From Flavobacteriaceae bacterium (GTDB lineage Bacteria; Bacteroidota; Bacteroidia; Flavobacteriales; Flavobacteriaceae): a stretch of 59,701 nucleotides of DNA. This document shows, piece after piece, positions 8,386 through 16,720 of the stretch (its first letter is position 1; every line of letters starts with the position of its first letter). The notes beneath the pieces are model-generated. The model did not search any database, was not told the origin of the DNA, and saw only the letters and a program-made list of their open reading frames with translations. Where the stretch lies: assembly GCA_018608625.1 (NCBI GenBank), contig JABAZC010000059.1, positions 1 to 59,701 of the forward strand. Direction: 5' to 3'. The translations under genes and the position numbers were made by a program.

Positions 8386-10323
8386 TTAGTCTTGGACTTT
8401 AATAATTTCTAAATCTTGGTATTTGAGGATAAAACCCGCTTCATTTTTATAACCGCCATTTGGCTGCTGTGTATAATTAAATTTATTTCCAATATAACTA
8501 GTCTGAATATTCGATGGACTTTCAAAAAGAGTTCCAAATTTACTAAGGCGTAATAAAACATCTATTGTTAAATCAAACCCTCTAATCGCATATTTATTAG
8601 GGAACGTTCCAAATTTAATTAAATATTTCTGCTGGAATCCTTCAGAAAGCTGCATATTATAATTAATAGATGGATACTGAAAATGTAAATTAGATAAATC
8701 ATAATTAGATACATTTAAGCCTTCAAATGCTTTGTTTTTAGTCGTGGTCATTAATAATATATTGCGTTCAACCTCCGTTTCATTGTCATCCTCATCCACA
8801 AGAATTGTAATGCCGTTCATCGCGTTTAACATGCTAGTCACGTTGGAAACAAAGCCTTCATTGTTAGACTCCAGAAAAACAATTGTTCTTCCAGATAAAA
8901 GCACTTCCTGAATATCTTCTAACAATAAATAAAACTGCTCTACGCCCTCGTTATCAATTTTAGACGTCATCAAAGAAGCCGTTGGGAATGCTGTTTTCAA
9001 ATAATTGGCAGTCGTCTTGCTTTTTGAATCGTGTATAATTAAAGTATGGTGTGGAATCGTATCAGTTTTGACATAAGACACCATTTTGGTTCGCAACCAA
9101 TCAGCCTCTGGAATAGTTTGAAATAAGTTTAAATAATTCTTTTTTGATTTCACAAAAGGGGAAACAACAGGGATGCTATCCAATAAAACATGCTGAGCTG
9201 TTAACTCTAGGTTCTGTGAGGTTATTGGACCAAGAATCGCATCATATTTAGAAAAATTAGACTGATTCAAAATTATTTTTATATCCAAGGCCTTAGCGTT
9301 GGTGTCAAACACATCTAAATTTATTGAAATTCCTAACTGTTTGGCAGAGTCAATAGCCACAAGGACACCAGAATAAAAATCCGTGGCAATATTAATATAG
9401 CCGTCACGCTTTAATTGCTCTCTGGCAAGATTTAAAGAATCTGAATCGATACTCTTGGTCTTGAATGGCAACAAAAGTGCTATATTTTTTGGGGATAAAT
9501 CAACCAGGCTATCTGAAAGAGAGGTCGTAAAAACGAGCGCTTTTTCAATGTTTTTGACACTTAACTTCGGAACTCTTAAGACCATGCCCAACTTTAATCC
9601 TTGTATGGCGAGTTCTGGATTAAGAGACTCTAATACCTCTTTAGATAATCCTAACTTTTTCTTAAGCCTATAAAAGCCCTCACGTGCTTTTACGATGTAA
9701 TAACCGAACTGATCTTCTTTGATTTCATTTTTGTCTGAAACAACAATATTTGGAACATTTAGTTGCTGTCCTTCGTTAAGGTAAGACCCCATTCCAGGGT
9801 TAAGCGCTTCTAGTTGCGGCACAGAAATTCCAAACTTATAGGCTATCCGCCACTTCCCTTCTTTTGCTAAAACAGTATAAAGCTGTAATGAGCTATTATA
9901 AGCTGGCGCTTTATTTTCCTTAAAGATTGGAATGTATATTTTTTTGCCGGATCTTAACTTCTTAAATTGTAAGAATTCATTGTGAGCCTTTAGATCTTCA
10001 ACTGAGATGTCATATTTTTGAGCAATACTAAAAAGGGTTTCTTTTCGTCGGACCTTATGAACTTTATAAGACTCTAATACCTTATCAGCCAATGGAGCGC
10101 TTAATCTGTCTGAAAATGACTCCGGAATAATCAAAACCGAGTTAACAACCGCAATAGAAGATGCATCTGGATTTAAGACATAAATATCAGCTGTAGATAT
10201 TTTATAGCGCTTCGCAATACTTTCAATAGATTCGCCTGCTTTTACAATATGTTTCCTTAAATTTTGAGCGTGAACTGTTAAGCTAAAAACAAGGATTCCT
10301 AAAAAGATTAATAACTTCTTCAT
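8386..10323 (-). CDS. LysM-repeat protein with a C-terminal periplasmic-binding-protein-like domain
   Basis: A 645-residue exported protein. The signal peptide (about 1-19, ending VHA-Q) is followed by four LysM peptidoglycan-binding repeats at roughly 23-67, 86-130, 146-190 and 208-254, each with the YxVxxGExxxxIAKKY-like pattern and an asparagine-proline near the end. From about 280 to 640 the sequence looks like a type-1 periplasmic-binding-protein fold (for example KYDAILGPITSQN and SVVSPF-like segments), a pairing reminiscent of LpoA-type cell-wall regulators. It likely sits in the periplasm on peptidoglycan; ligand unknown. Last gene of the ftsY-rimO-bshC-guaA series, 40 nt after guaA. 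Confidence 0.85.
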   Translation of the reverse strand: MKKLLIFLGILVFSLTVHAQNLRKHIVKAGESIESIAKRYKISTADIYVLNPDASSIAVVNSVLIIPESFSDRLSAPLADKVLESYKVHKVRRKETLFSIAQKYDISVEDLKAHNEFLQFKKLRSGKKIYIPIFKENKAPAYNSSLQLYTVLAKEGKWRIAYKFGISVPQLEALNPGMGSYLNEGQQLNVPNIVVSDKNEIKEDQFGYYIVKAREGFYRLKKKLGLSKEVLESLNPELAIQGLKLGMVLRVPKLSVKNIEKALVFTTSLSDSLVDLSPKNIALLLPFKTKSIDSDSLNLAREQLKRDGYINIATDFYSGVLVAIDSAKQLGISINLDVFDTNAKALDIKIILNQSNFSKYDAILGPITSQNLELTAQHVLLDSIPVVSPFVKSKKNYLNLFQTIPEADWLRTKMVSYVKTDTIPHHTLIIHDSKSKTTANYLKTAFPTASLMTSKIDNEGVEQFYLLLEDIQEVLLSGRTIVFLESNNEGFVSNVTSMLNAMNGITILVDEDDNETEVERNILLMTTTKNKAFEGLNVSNYDLSNLHFQYPSINYNMQLSEGFQQKYLIKFGTFPNKYAIRGFDLTIDVLLRLSKFGTLFESPSNIQTSYIGNKFNYTQQPNGGYKNEAGFILKYQDLEIIKVQD

Positions 10324-10363
10324 ACGCTTATTTTAAAAACTCATTACTGCTCTAACTTTAGAC

Positions 10364-11899
10364 TTACTCCCACTCTATAGTTGCCGGAGGCTTTGAGCTA
10401 ATATCATAGACAACTCTATTAACCCCTTTTACTTTATTAATTATATCATTAGATGTTTTCTGAAGGAATTCATAAGGTAAATTTACCCAATCAGCGGTCA
10501 TTCCATCTGTACTTTCGACAGCTCTTAGAGCAACACATTTTTCATAGGTACGTTCATCACCCATAACTCCTACGCTATTAACGGGTAACAAAATAGCTCC
10601 TGCTTGCCAAACTTTATCGTAAAGATCCCATTCTCTTAAACCATTTATAAACACCGCATCTACTTCCTGTAAAATGCGAACTTTTTCATGGGTAATATCA
10701 CCTAAAATTCGAATAGCGAGCCCTGGTCCTGGGAACGGGTGTCGACCGAGTAACTTAGCATCAATACCCATAGAAGCACCTACGCGCCTAACTTCGTCTT
10801 TAAATAAAGCTTTAAGTGGTTCTACCACTTTTAATTTCATGAAATCTGGCAAGCCACCAACATTATGGTGACTTTTAATGGTAGCACTTGGCCCTCCAGT
10901 AGCAGAAACACTTTCAATCACATCTGGATATATAGTACCTTGAGCGAGCCATTTAACATCCTGTATCATCTGTGCTTCATCATCAAATACTTCAATGAAT
11001 ACGCGGCCAATCGCTTTCCGTTTAAGCTCTGGATCTTCGAGTCCAGCCAAAGACTCTAAAAAACGTTCAGAAGCATCAACTCCTTTGACATTAAGCCCCA
11101 TTCCTTCATATTGTGTTAGAACACTTGAAAATTCATCTTTCCTTAGCAATCCATTATTCACAAAAATACAGTAAAGGTTTTCCCCAATAGCTTTATGTAA
11201 AAGAATAGCTGCAACTGTTGAATCTACCCCGCCGGACAACCCTAAAACAACTTTATCGTTTTGAAGTTTCGATTTTAAATCTGCAACTGTTTCATCCACA
11301 AAAGAATCAGGGGTCCAATCTTGATTTAAACCAGCGATAGAAACTAAGAAGTTTTGTAATAACTTTTTTCCGTCTGTTGAATGGTATACTTCAGGATGAA
11401 ACTGAATGGCAAAGGTTGTTTCTCCCTCAATCTTATATGCAGCATTGGCCACATCAGCGGTACTTGCTAATAAAACACCATTAGTAGGTAATTCTTTAAT
11501 TGTATCACTATGACTCATCCAAACCTGACTCCCAGAGCTAACGCCTTTGAAAAGGATTTCATTTTCTTTTGTATACGACAAATTAGCACGCCCGTACTCT
11601 CGGGTATTAGATGGCGAAACAGTCCCTCCAGAAAAATGAGCTAAATATTGGGCGCCATAACAGACTGCTAACAATGGCTTAACCCCACGTATTTCTGATA
11701 AGTCCGGATGCAACGCATCCTCACCTCTTACAGAGTGTGGACTCCCAGAAAGCACAACGGCTTTAAACTCGTCTAAATGGGTTGGGATTTTATTGTAGGG
11801 ATAAATCTCACAGTAAATATTAAGCTCTCTTACGCGTCTTGCTATAAGTTGAGTATATTGAGATCCAAAATCGAGTATTAATACCTTATCGTGTTGCAT
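10364..11899 (-). CDS. guaA: GMP synthase (glutamine-hydrolysing)
   Basis: Converts XMP to GMP with glutamine and ATP in the cytosol. The 511-residue protein has an N-terminal class-I amidotransferase domain with catalytic Cys in AVCYGAQ (about 79) and His/Glu in QFHPEV (about 166-171). The ATP pyrophosphatase domain follows with P-loop LSGGVDST (about 222-229) and the C-terminal dimerisation domain ending in KPPATIEWE. The ATG at 11899 is preferred over a TTG two codons earlier. A TACTTTTG box lies only 3 nt upstream of that ATG, so an independent message would be nearly leaderless; otherwise it is read through from bshC, 42 nt upstream. Confidence 0.97.
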   Translation of the reverse strand: MQHDKVLILDFGSQYTQLIARRVRELNIYCEIYPYNKIPTHLDEFKAVVLSGSPHSVRGEDALHPDLSEIRGVKPLLAVCYGAQYLAHFSGGTVSPSNTREYGRANLSYTKENEILFKGVSSGSQVWMSHSDTIKELPTNGVLLASTADVANAAYKIEGETTFAIQFHPEVYHSTDGKKLLQNFLVSIAGLNQDWTPDSFVDETVADLKSKLQNDKVVLGLSGGVDSTVAAILLHKAIGENLYCIFVNNGLLRKDEFSSVLTQYEGMGLNVKGVDASERFLESLAGLEDPELKRKAIGRVFIEVFDDEAQMIQDVKWLAQGTIYPDVIESVSATGGPSATIKSHHNVGGLPDFMKLKVVEPLKALFKDEVRRVGASMGIDAKLLGRHPFPGPGLAIRILGDITHEKVRILQEVDAVFINGLREWDLYDKVWQAGAILLPVNSVGVMGDERTYEKCVALRAVESTDGMTADWVNLPYEFLQKTSNDIINKVKGVNRVVYDISSKPPATIEWE

Positions 11900-11902
11900 A
11901 AT

Positions 11903-11910
11903 CAAAAGTA
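11903..11910 (-). promoter_or_regulatory. possible -7 element abutting guaA
   Basis: TACTTTTG on the minus strand fits TAnnTTTG and ends 3 nt before the guaA ATG. A transcript from it would start at or inside the start codon. No -33 TTTG is seen, so chance is a real possibility. Confidence 0.3.
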
Positions 11911-11947
11911 ATATTTATAAATAAAATTGAACGTCTAATTTTAAAAA

Positions 11948-13549
11948 TTATAGATAAAAAATATGAAAGTTTTGATTTAGAGGCGCTAACTCAAGTCTTA
12001 ATCGGTCTATAAATTCATCACCATAGTCTAAGTAAAATTCTGAAAAATTCAAGAAACGTTCTTGAAGACTTCCATTTGGAAAAAGTTCTAAGTGTATCTG
12101 CTCCAGACGATCTATATAATTGATGTGAGAATTCTTTTCTGCTTTGAGTAATCTTCTCTCTAAAACTTCTAACCCATTAATTTGCTTTTTTTCCTGTGCA
12201 GATACGGCTCCAATAAAAGACTTATCTGTCTGACTGGCAATATCATAAAGTACTGCAAACTGCTGATTTATAACCGCTTTTTGCTCAGAGAAATCAATGT
12301 GAAACTTTGAGATTTTTTTAATTTGAGAATCAATTAAAGCTTGTTTATTTTGAAACAAATCTGAAACAGATATATTTAATTTATCTAATTTCTGTTGCTG
12401 TTTTTGATGCATTAAAAGCACCGCATTACGATGTAATAAAATTGGGAAATTGAGCTGTTCAGACTCAAAATAGGTTTTAAGCTGAAGCCAATAAGATAAC
12501 TCTGCGCCGCCTCCAATGTAACAAAGATTAGGCAAAATAGTTTCTTGATACAAAGGACGCATGATTACATTGGGGGAAAATCGCTCTGGATATAAATTGA
12601 GCTCTTCTAAAATACCTTTTAAATCCCAAGATAGTTGAGTATTTAAGACACTGTAAAGTTCTTCTTTCCGTACAATGCGTTCACGCAGATTATCTTTTAA
12701 ATAAAATAAATTTATTTCTCTAGGGTTCACTTGAATTTTATAATCGGCATCAATTGCTTTTAGCTCCTCACTGGTCTGAGAAATAAACTTGAAAGCATTA
12801 CTCGACGTTAATTCTGTAGCAACCGCAGGAATAAATAACCGTTTTAAGCCTGGATCATTTCCATCCACAACAAGTAAATTATCTCCTTCAAAAAGTGCGT
12901 GAACTAAATAGCGTGTAGCATCGGCTAAGTTTGAATTATTTATGTAAGCATTTTTAACTAATTCTAAAAGCGCTTTGGCATGAGTCGTTTTTCCTAATAC
13001 AATCGAAAATATATTTATCAACTCAGACAATTCAGAGGTATCTAGTAATCCAACAGCACCGGAGGTCTTTTTAGACCATTGAAATTGTTTGTTCTGAAAA
13101 TTAAAGTGATTAATTTCTTCAAAATCATGATCTTCAGAGGCCATCCAAAAAATAGGAATGTAATTATTTTCTGGATCTTTTATCTTCAAATTCTTTGCCA
13201 AATTTATAGTAGTTATAATTTTGTACAAAAAGTAAATCGGCCCCCCTAATAGGTTTAACTGATGCCCTGTCGTTACTGTAAATGTATTTTTCTTGGCAAG
13301 AGACTGAATTCTGCTCGTTGTTAATTCAGAAGGCATTAATGGAGCATATTGTTGCGACAATGCACTAACTAAAACAGCTCTTTTTTCAATTGAAAACTCT
13401 GCTTTTTTAGCGTTTAATTGAGGTTTAAAATTCTCTAAGGTTGGATAGCGATTATATAGGGACTGGAGTTCTGGATGTTTTTCTACATAATCGCAAACAA
13501 GCTTTGAAGCGTAAGCAGTGTCTCGAAATGAAATACAGTCTATTGGCAT
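11948..13549 (-). CDS. bshC: bacillithiol biosynthesis cysteine-adding enzyme BshC
   Basis: Adds cysteine to glucosaminyl-malate, the last step of bacillithiol synthesis, making the low-molecular-weight thiol used by Firmicutes and many Bacteroidota. The 533-residue length is normal. It starts MPIDCISFRDT and carries the family motifs TVTTGHQLNLLGGPIYFLYK (about 92-111), FWMASEDHDFEEI (about 133-145) and SPNVIMRPLYQE (about 338-349). The C-terminal half has the long coiled-coil arm (about 380-480, rich in Gln, Lys and Glu). bshA and bshB are not in the window. Located between rimO and guaA, 60 nt after rimO. Confidence 0.95.
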   Translation of the reverse strand: MPIDCISFRDTAYASKLVCDYVEKHPELQSLYNRYPTLENFKPQLNAKKAEFSIEKRAVLVSALSQQYAPLMPSELTTSRIQSLAKKNTFTVTTGHQLNLLGGPIYFLYKIITTINLAKNLKIKDPENNYIPIFWMASEDHDFEEINHFNFQNKQFQWSKKTSGAVGLLDTSELSELINIFSIVLGKTTHAKALLELVKNAYINNSNLADATRYLVHALFEGDNLLVVDGNDPGLKRLFIPAVATELTSSNAFKFISQTSEELKAIDADYKIQVNPREINLFYLKDNLRERIVRKEELYSVLNTQLSWDLKGILEELNLYPERFSPNVIMRPLYQETILPNLCYIGGGAELSYWLQLKTYFESEQLNFPILLHRNAVLLMHQKQQQKLDKLNISVSDLFQNKQALIDSQIKKISKFHIDFSEQKAVINQQFAVLYDIASQTDKSFIGAVSAQEKKQINGLEVLERRLLKAEKNSHINYIDRLEQIHLELFPNGSLQERFLNFSEFYLDYGDEFIDRLRLELAPLNQNFHIFYL

Positions 13550-13609
13550 AGCATTAACTTATAATATGTGAAAATACTTAATTTGAGATGCAATTACTAA
13601 CAAAAAGGC

Positions 13610-14914
13610 TTACAACACCACTTCTGCATACAAATCAAAATCTGCAGCTTCAGTTACTTTAACGTTGGCAAACTCCCCAGTTTTTAGGTACGTTTTTGTT
13701 GCATCAATCAAAACTTCATTATCTACATCTGGAGAATCAAACTCGGTTCTTCCAACAAAGTAAGAACCTTCTTTACGATCAATAACGACTTTAAAAGTCT
13801 CTCCAATTTTTGCTTGATTCAATTCCCAAGAAATTTGAGATTGAATTTCCATAATTTCATTAGCTCTTGCTAACTTTACTTCTTCTGGCACATCATCTTC
13901 TAAATTAAACGCATGTGTATTTTCTTCATGGGAATAGGTAAAACAGCCCAAACGTTCAAAACGCATCGCTTCTACCCAGGCTTTTAATGTTTGGTAGTCC
14001 TCTTCAGTTTCTCCAGGATAACCTACAATTAAAGTAGTTCTGATAGTCATTTCAGGAACCGCTTCTCTAAACTGCGTTAGCAATTTTGTGGTTTTGGCTT
14101 GAGTAGTTCCTCGACGCATACTTTTAAGAATTTTATCTGAAATATGTTGCAATGGAATGTCTAGATAGTTACAGATTTTAGGTTCGCGCTTCATGACATC
14201 TAACACATCTAATGGGAAGCCTGTTGGAAATGCATAATGCATACGAATCCATTCCACTCCTTCTACTTTTACCAACGCTTCCAAAAGCTCTGCTAAGTTT
14301 CTTTTTTTGTATATATCTAATCCGTAGTAGGTTAAATCTTGGGCAATCAAAATCAATTCTTTTACCCCATTTACTGCTAATTTCTCAGCCTCGATAACAA
14401 GGTTCTCAATAGGAGTTGATTTATGTTTACCTCGCATCAATGGGATTGCACAAAAACTACAAGGTCGGTCGCAACCTTCAGCAATTTTTAAGTACGCATA
14501 ATTCTTTGGCGTAGTTGTTAAACGTTCGCCTATAAGTTCATGCTTATAATCTGCACCTAAAGCCTTTAATAGCTGAGGAAGTTCGGTGGTTCCAAAATAT
14601 TGATCAACGTTAGGAATTTCTTTTTGTAAATCTGGTTTGTAACGTTCACTTAAACAACCCGTCACAAATACTTTATCAACTTCACCATCTTCTTTCTTCT
14701 GCATGTAATCTAAGATGGTATTAACACTTTCTTCTTTGGCATTATTAATAAAGCCACAAGTATTAATAACCACTACATTTCCTTCTTCTTCATGGACTAC
14801 ATCTTTACCACTCGCTTTGAGTTGCCCCATTAATACTTCACTGTCATAGACGTTTTTACTACAGCCTAAAGTGATCACATTAATTTTATTCTTTTTAAGT
14901 GTTTTAGTTCTCAT
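13610..14914 (-). CDS. rimO: ribosomal protein S12 methylthiotransferase
   Basis: Radical-SAM enzyme that adds a methylthio group to an Asp of ribosomal protein S12. The 434-residue protein has an N-terminal UPF0004 domain carrying three Cys for one [4Fe-4S] cluster (in LGCSKN, NTCGF and TGCLSERY). The radical-SAM domain has the CxxxCxxC motif in CDRPCSFC (about 150-157), and a TRAM domain is at the C-terminus (about 368-434). The sequence GCSKNVYDSE is typical of RimO rather than MiaB. It follows ftsY by 22 nt, so targeting, ribosome modification and thiol synthesis are encoded together. Confidence 0.95.
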   Translation of the reverse strand: MRTKTLKKNKINVITLGCSKNVYDSEVLMGQLKASGKDVVHEEEGNVVVINTCGFINNAKEESVNTILDYMQKKEDGEVDKVFVTGCLSERYKPDLQKEIPNVDQYFGTTELPQLLKALGADYKHELIGERLTTTPKNYAYLKIAEGCDRPCSFCAIPLMRGKHKSTPIENLVIEAEKLAVNGVKELILIAQDLTYYGLDIYKKRNLAELLEALVKVEGVEWIRMHYAFPTGFPLDVLDVMKREPKICNYLDIPLQHISDKILKSMRRGTTQAKTTKLLTQFREAVPEMTIRTTLIVGYPGETEEDYQTLKAWVEAMRFERLGCFTYSHEENTHAFNLEDDVPEEVKLARANEIMEIQSQISWELNQAKIGETFKVVIDRKEGSYFVGRTEFDSPDVDNEVLIDATKTYLKTGEFANVKVTEAADFDLYAEVVL

Positions 14915-14936
14915 GATTTACTATTAATAGTGGTGG

Positions 14937-15890
14937 TTATTTAAAAAATGAATCCACAAATTCAAACTTATTAAAAACTTGAAGGTCCTCTATCCCTTCT
15001 CCTACGCCTATGTACCTGACTGGGATTTGAAACTCATCACTAATTCCAATGACAACACCACCCTTTGCAGTCCCATCTAATTTGGTAATTGCTAAAGCAG
15101 TGACTTCAGTGGCTGCCGTAAATTGCTTGGCTTGTTCAAAAGCATTTTGTCCAGTGGAACCATCAAGTACTAATAAAACTTCGTGAGGGGAATGTTCTAC
15201 CACTTTTTGCATGACTCGTTTAACTTTAGTTAATTCATTCATCAAATTAACTTTATTATGCAAACGCCCAGCGGTATCAATAATAACAACATCTGCATTA
15301 GAAGTAACTGCACTTTGTAAAGTATCAAAAGCAACAGATGCAGGGTCGCTACCCATGGACTGCTTAATGATAGGAACACCCACACGATCAGCCCAAACTT
15401 GTAACTGATCAATAGCTGCTGCTCTAAATGTATCTGCGGCTCCAAGAACTACACTAAGCCCTTGTTTTTTGAGTTGGTAGGCAAGTTTTCCTATGGTTGT
15501 TGTTTTTCCAGCGCCATTTACGCCTACTACCATGATAACGTAAGGTTTGTTTGTTTCTGGTATAGAGAAATCGGTTGATTCTCCAGAATTAGTTTCTGAC
15601 AATAAGCTTGCAATTTCTTCTCTAAGTATAAGGTTTAGAGCCTCAGTGCCAACGTATTTATCTTTGGCAACCCGCGCTTCGATTCGGTCAATCACTTTAA
15701 GAGTGGTATTGACTCCTACGTCGCTAGTGACTAAAACCTCTTCTAAATTATCTAATACACCCGCATCTACTTTTGACTTACCAACAACAGCTTTGCTTAA
15801 TTTATCAAAAAAGGTGGAACTCGACTTCTCAAGACCTTTGTCTAAAGTCGCCTTTTTATCAGATGAAAATATGTTTTTAAAAAAACTCAT
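14937..15890 (-). CDS. ftsY: signal recognition particle receptor FtsY
   Basis: GTPase that receives SRP-ribosome complexes at the inner membrane. The 317-residue protein is the short form, lacking the long acidic A domain of E. coli, and consists almost entirely of N and G domains. The GTPase motifs are VNGAGKTTT (G1, about 107), DTFRAAA, DTAGRLHN (G3, about 187) and TKLDGTAKGG (G4/G5, about 268). It is first in a block transcribed from its own TATTTTTG box at 15912-15919. That block is separated from the rpmB-rpmG-DUF4295 operon by a terminator-like inverted repeat. Confidence 0.97.
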   Translation of the reverse strand: MSFFKNIFSSDKKATLDKGLEKSSSTFFDKLSKAVVGKSKVDAGVLDNLEEVLVTSDVGVNTTLKVIDRIEARVAKDKYVGTEALNLILREEIASLLSETNSGESTDFSIPETNKPYVIMVVGVNGAGKTTTIGKLAYQLKKQGLSVVLGAADTFRAAAIDQLQVWADRVGVPIIKQSMGSDPASVAFDTLQSAVTSNADVVIIDTAGRLHNKVNLMNELTKVKRVMQKVVEHSPHEVLLVLDGSTGQNAFEQAKQFTAATEVTALAITKLDGTAKGGVVIGISDEFQIPVRYIGVGEGIEDLQVFNKFEFVDSFFK

Positions 15891-15911
15891 AAGTCAACAA
15901 TTATCTATTTA

Positions 15912-15919
15912 CAAAAATA
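15912..15919 (-). promoter_or_regulatory. -7 promoter element of ftsY
   Basis: TATTTTTG on the minus strand fits TAnnTTTG and lies 21 nt before the ftsY ATG, just downstream of the terminator of the preceding operon. Confidence 0.5.
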
Positions 15920-15947
15920 GCATTAAATGTGAGGAAATTAAAAAATA

Positions 15948-15974
15948 AAAGCCGCTTTATAATAAAGCAGCTTT
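15948..15974 (-). terminator. intrinsic terminator after the rpmB-rpmG-DUF4295 operon
   Basis: An inverted repeat 15948-15960 / 15962-15974 (GCTTTAT arms, one internal mismatch) is followed on the minus strand by a T-rich run (TTTTATTTTTTAATTT overlapping and beyond its base). It lies 25 nt after the DUF4295 stop. Confidence 0.75.
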
Positions 15975-15998
15975 AAATATGATGTAGTAAGAAGTTTC

Positions 15999-16151
15999 TT
16001 ATTTTTTACTTAAGAAGTCACTTACCTTTTCAGGCGCCATAATAGATTCAACAAAAGTATAAGCTCCAGATTTCTCTGACTTAACCATTTTGATCGCTTT
16101 AGTTAAACGCTTTGATCCAGTTTGTAAGGATGCTACTGATTTCTTTGCCAT
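15999..16151 (-). CDS. DUF4295 family small basic protein
   Basis: A 50-residue frame beginning MAKKSVASLQTGSKRL and ending VSDFLSKK. It is strongly basic in its first half, resembling a small ribosomal protein, and matches my recollection of DUF4295, a Bacteroidota-restricted family encoded after L28 and L33. Function is unknown; a ribosome-associated role is inferred only from position and charge. It starts 47 nt after the rpmG stop and is followed by a terminator-like repeat. Length and start are well constrained by the MAKKS opening. Confidence 0.88.
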   Translation of the reverse strand: MAKKSVASLQTGSKRLTKAIKMVKSEKSGAYTFVESIMAPEKVSDFLSKK

Positions 16152-16198
16152 GATTCAAGTGTGTTACATTTGAAAATTACTTTCGTAAAATTCTTAAT

Positions 16199-16381
16199 TT
16201 ATTTGATTTCTTTGTGAACCGTCATTCTCTTAAGTATGGAGTTGAATTTCTTTATTTCCATACGATCAGGCGTATTCTTCTTGTTCTTAGTTGTAATATA
16301 TCTAGAAGTTCCTGGTTTCCCGGACTCTTTGTGCTCTGTGCACTCTAAAATTACTTGAACTCTATTTCCTCTTTTTGCCAT
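16199..16381 (-). CDS. rpmG: 50S ribosomal protein L33
   Basis: A 60-residue basic large-subunit protein. It has the L33 layout [17 protein letters not shown], then [20 protein letters not shown] and the C-terminal KMTVHKEIK-like end. The zinc-binding Cys pairs of some L33 proteins are absent (only one Cys), so this is the zinc-free form. Co-transcribed with rpmB (gap 23 nt) and DUF4295. Confidence 0.97.
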   Translation of the reverse strand: MAKRGNRVQVILECTEHKESGKPGTSRYITTKNKKNTPDRMEIKKFNSILKRMTVHKEIK

Positions 16382-16404
16382 TTTACAGTGCTTTTATTGG
16401 TCGT

Positions 16405-16641
16405 TTATTTTAAAAAACCTTTAGTCTTTGCTTCTTTTATAGCTGCGTGAATACCAATTTTGTTGATGGTTTTCAAAGCTGCAGTAGAAACCTTAAGGGT
16501 TACCCAGTTATCTTCTTCTGGAATGTAAAAACGTTTTTTGATTAAATTTACATTAAATCTACGTTTAGTTCTATTTAAGGCTTTAGATACATTGTTTCCA
16601 AACATTGCTCTTTTACCAGTAAGTTCACAAATTCTTGACAT
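16405..16641 (-). CDS. rpmB: 50S ribosomal protein L28
   Basis: A 78-residue large-subunit protein starting [19 protein letters not shown], the standard L28 opening, with the central [17 protein letters not shown] motif. It is the first gene of the L28-L33-DUF4295 operon and is driven by the best promoter in the window (16683-16713). The leader is about 40 nt and A-rich near the start, with no Shine-Dalgarno. Confidence 0.97.
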   Translation of the reverse strand: MSRICELTGKRAMFGNNVSKALNRTKRRFNVNLIKKRFYIPEEDNWVTLKVSTAALKTINKIGIHAAIKEAKTKGFLK

Positions 16642-16682
16642 TTTTCTTAACTTTAATTGTTTTGTTGTTTCAAAACGAGGTG

Positions 16683-16713
16683 CAAAAATACGAATTCTTT
16701 AGAAGTACGCAAA
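16683..16713 (-). promoter_or_regulatory. promoter of the rpmB operon (full -33/-7 match)
   Basis: On the minus strand TTTG (complement of 16710-16713), a 19-nt spacer and TATTTTTG (complement of 16683-16690). This is an exact match to the Bacteroidota TTTG-N17-23-TAnnTTTG consensus, placed immediately after the cinA stop codon. Confidence 0.78.
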
Positions 16714-16720
16714 CTTTATT

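Noticed and set aside
15547-15948. Plus-strand frame of 133 residues opposite ftsY
   Set aside because: Antisense shadow of a well-conserved gene, with low-complexity Ser/Thr/Leu content and no promoter.
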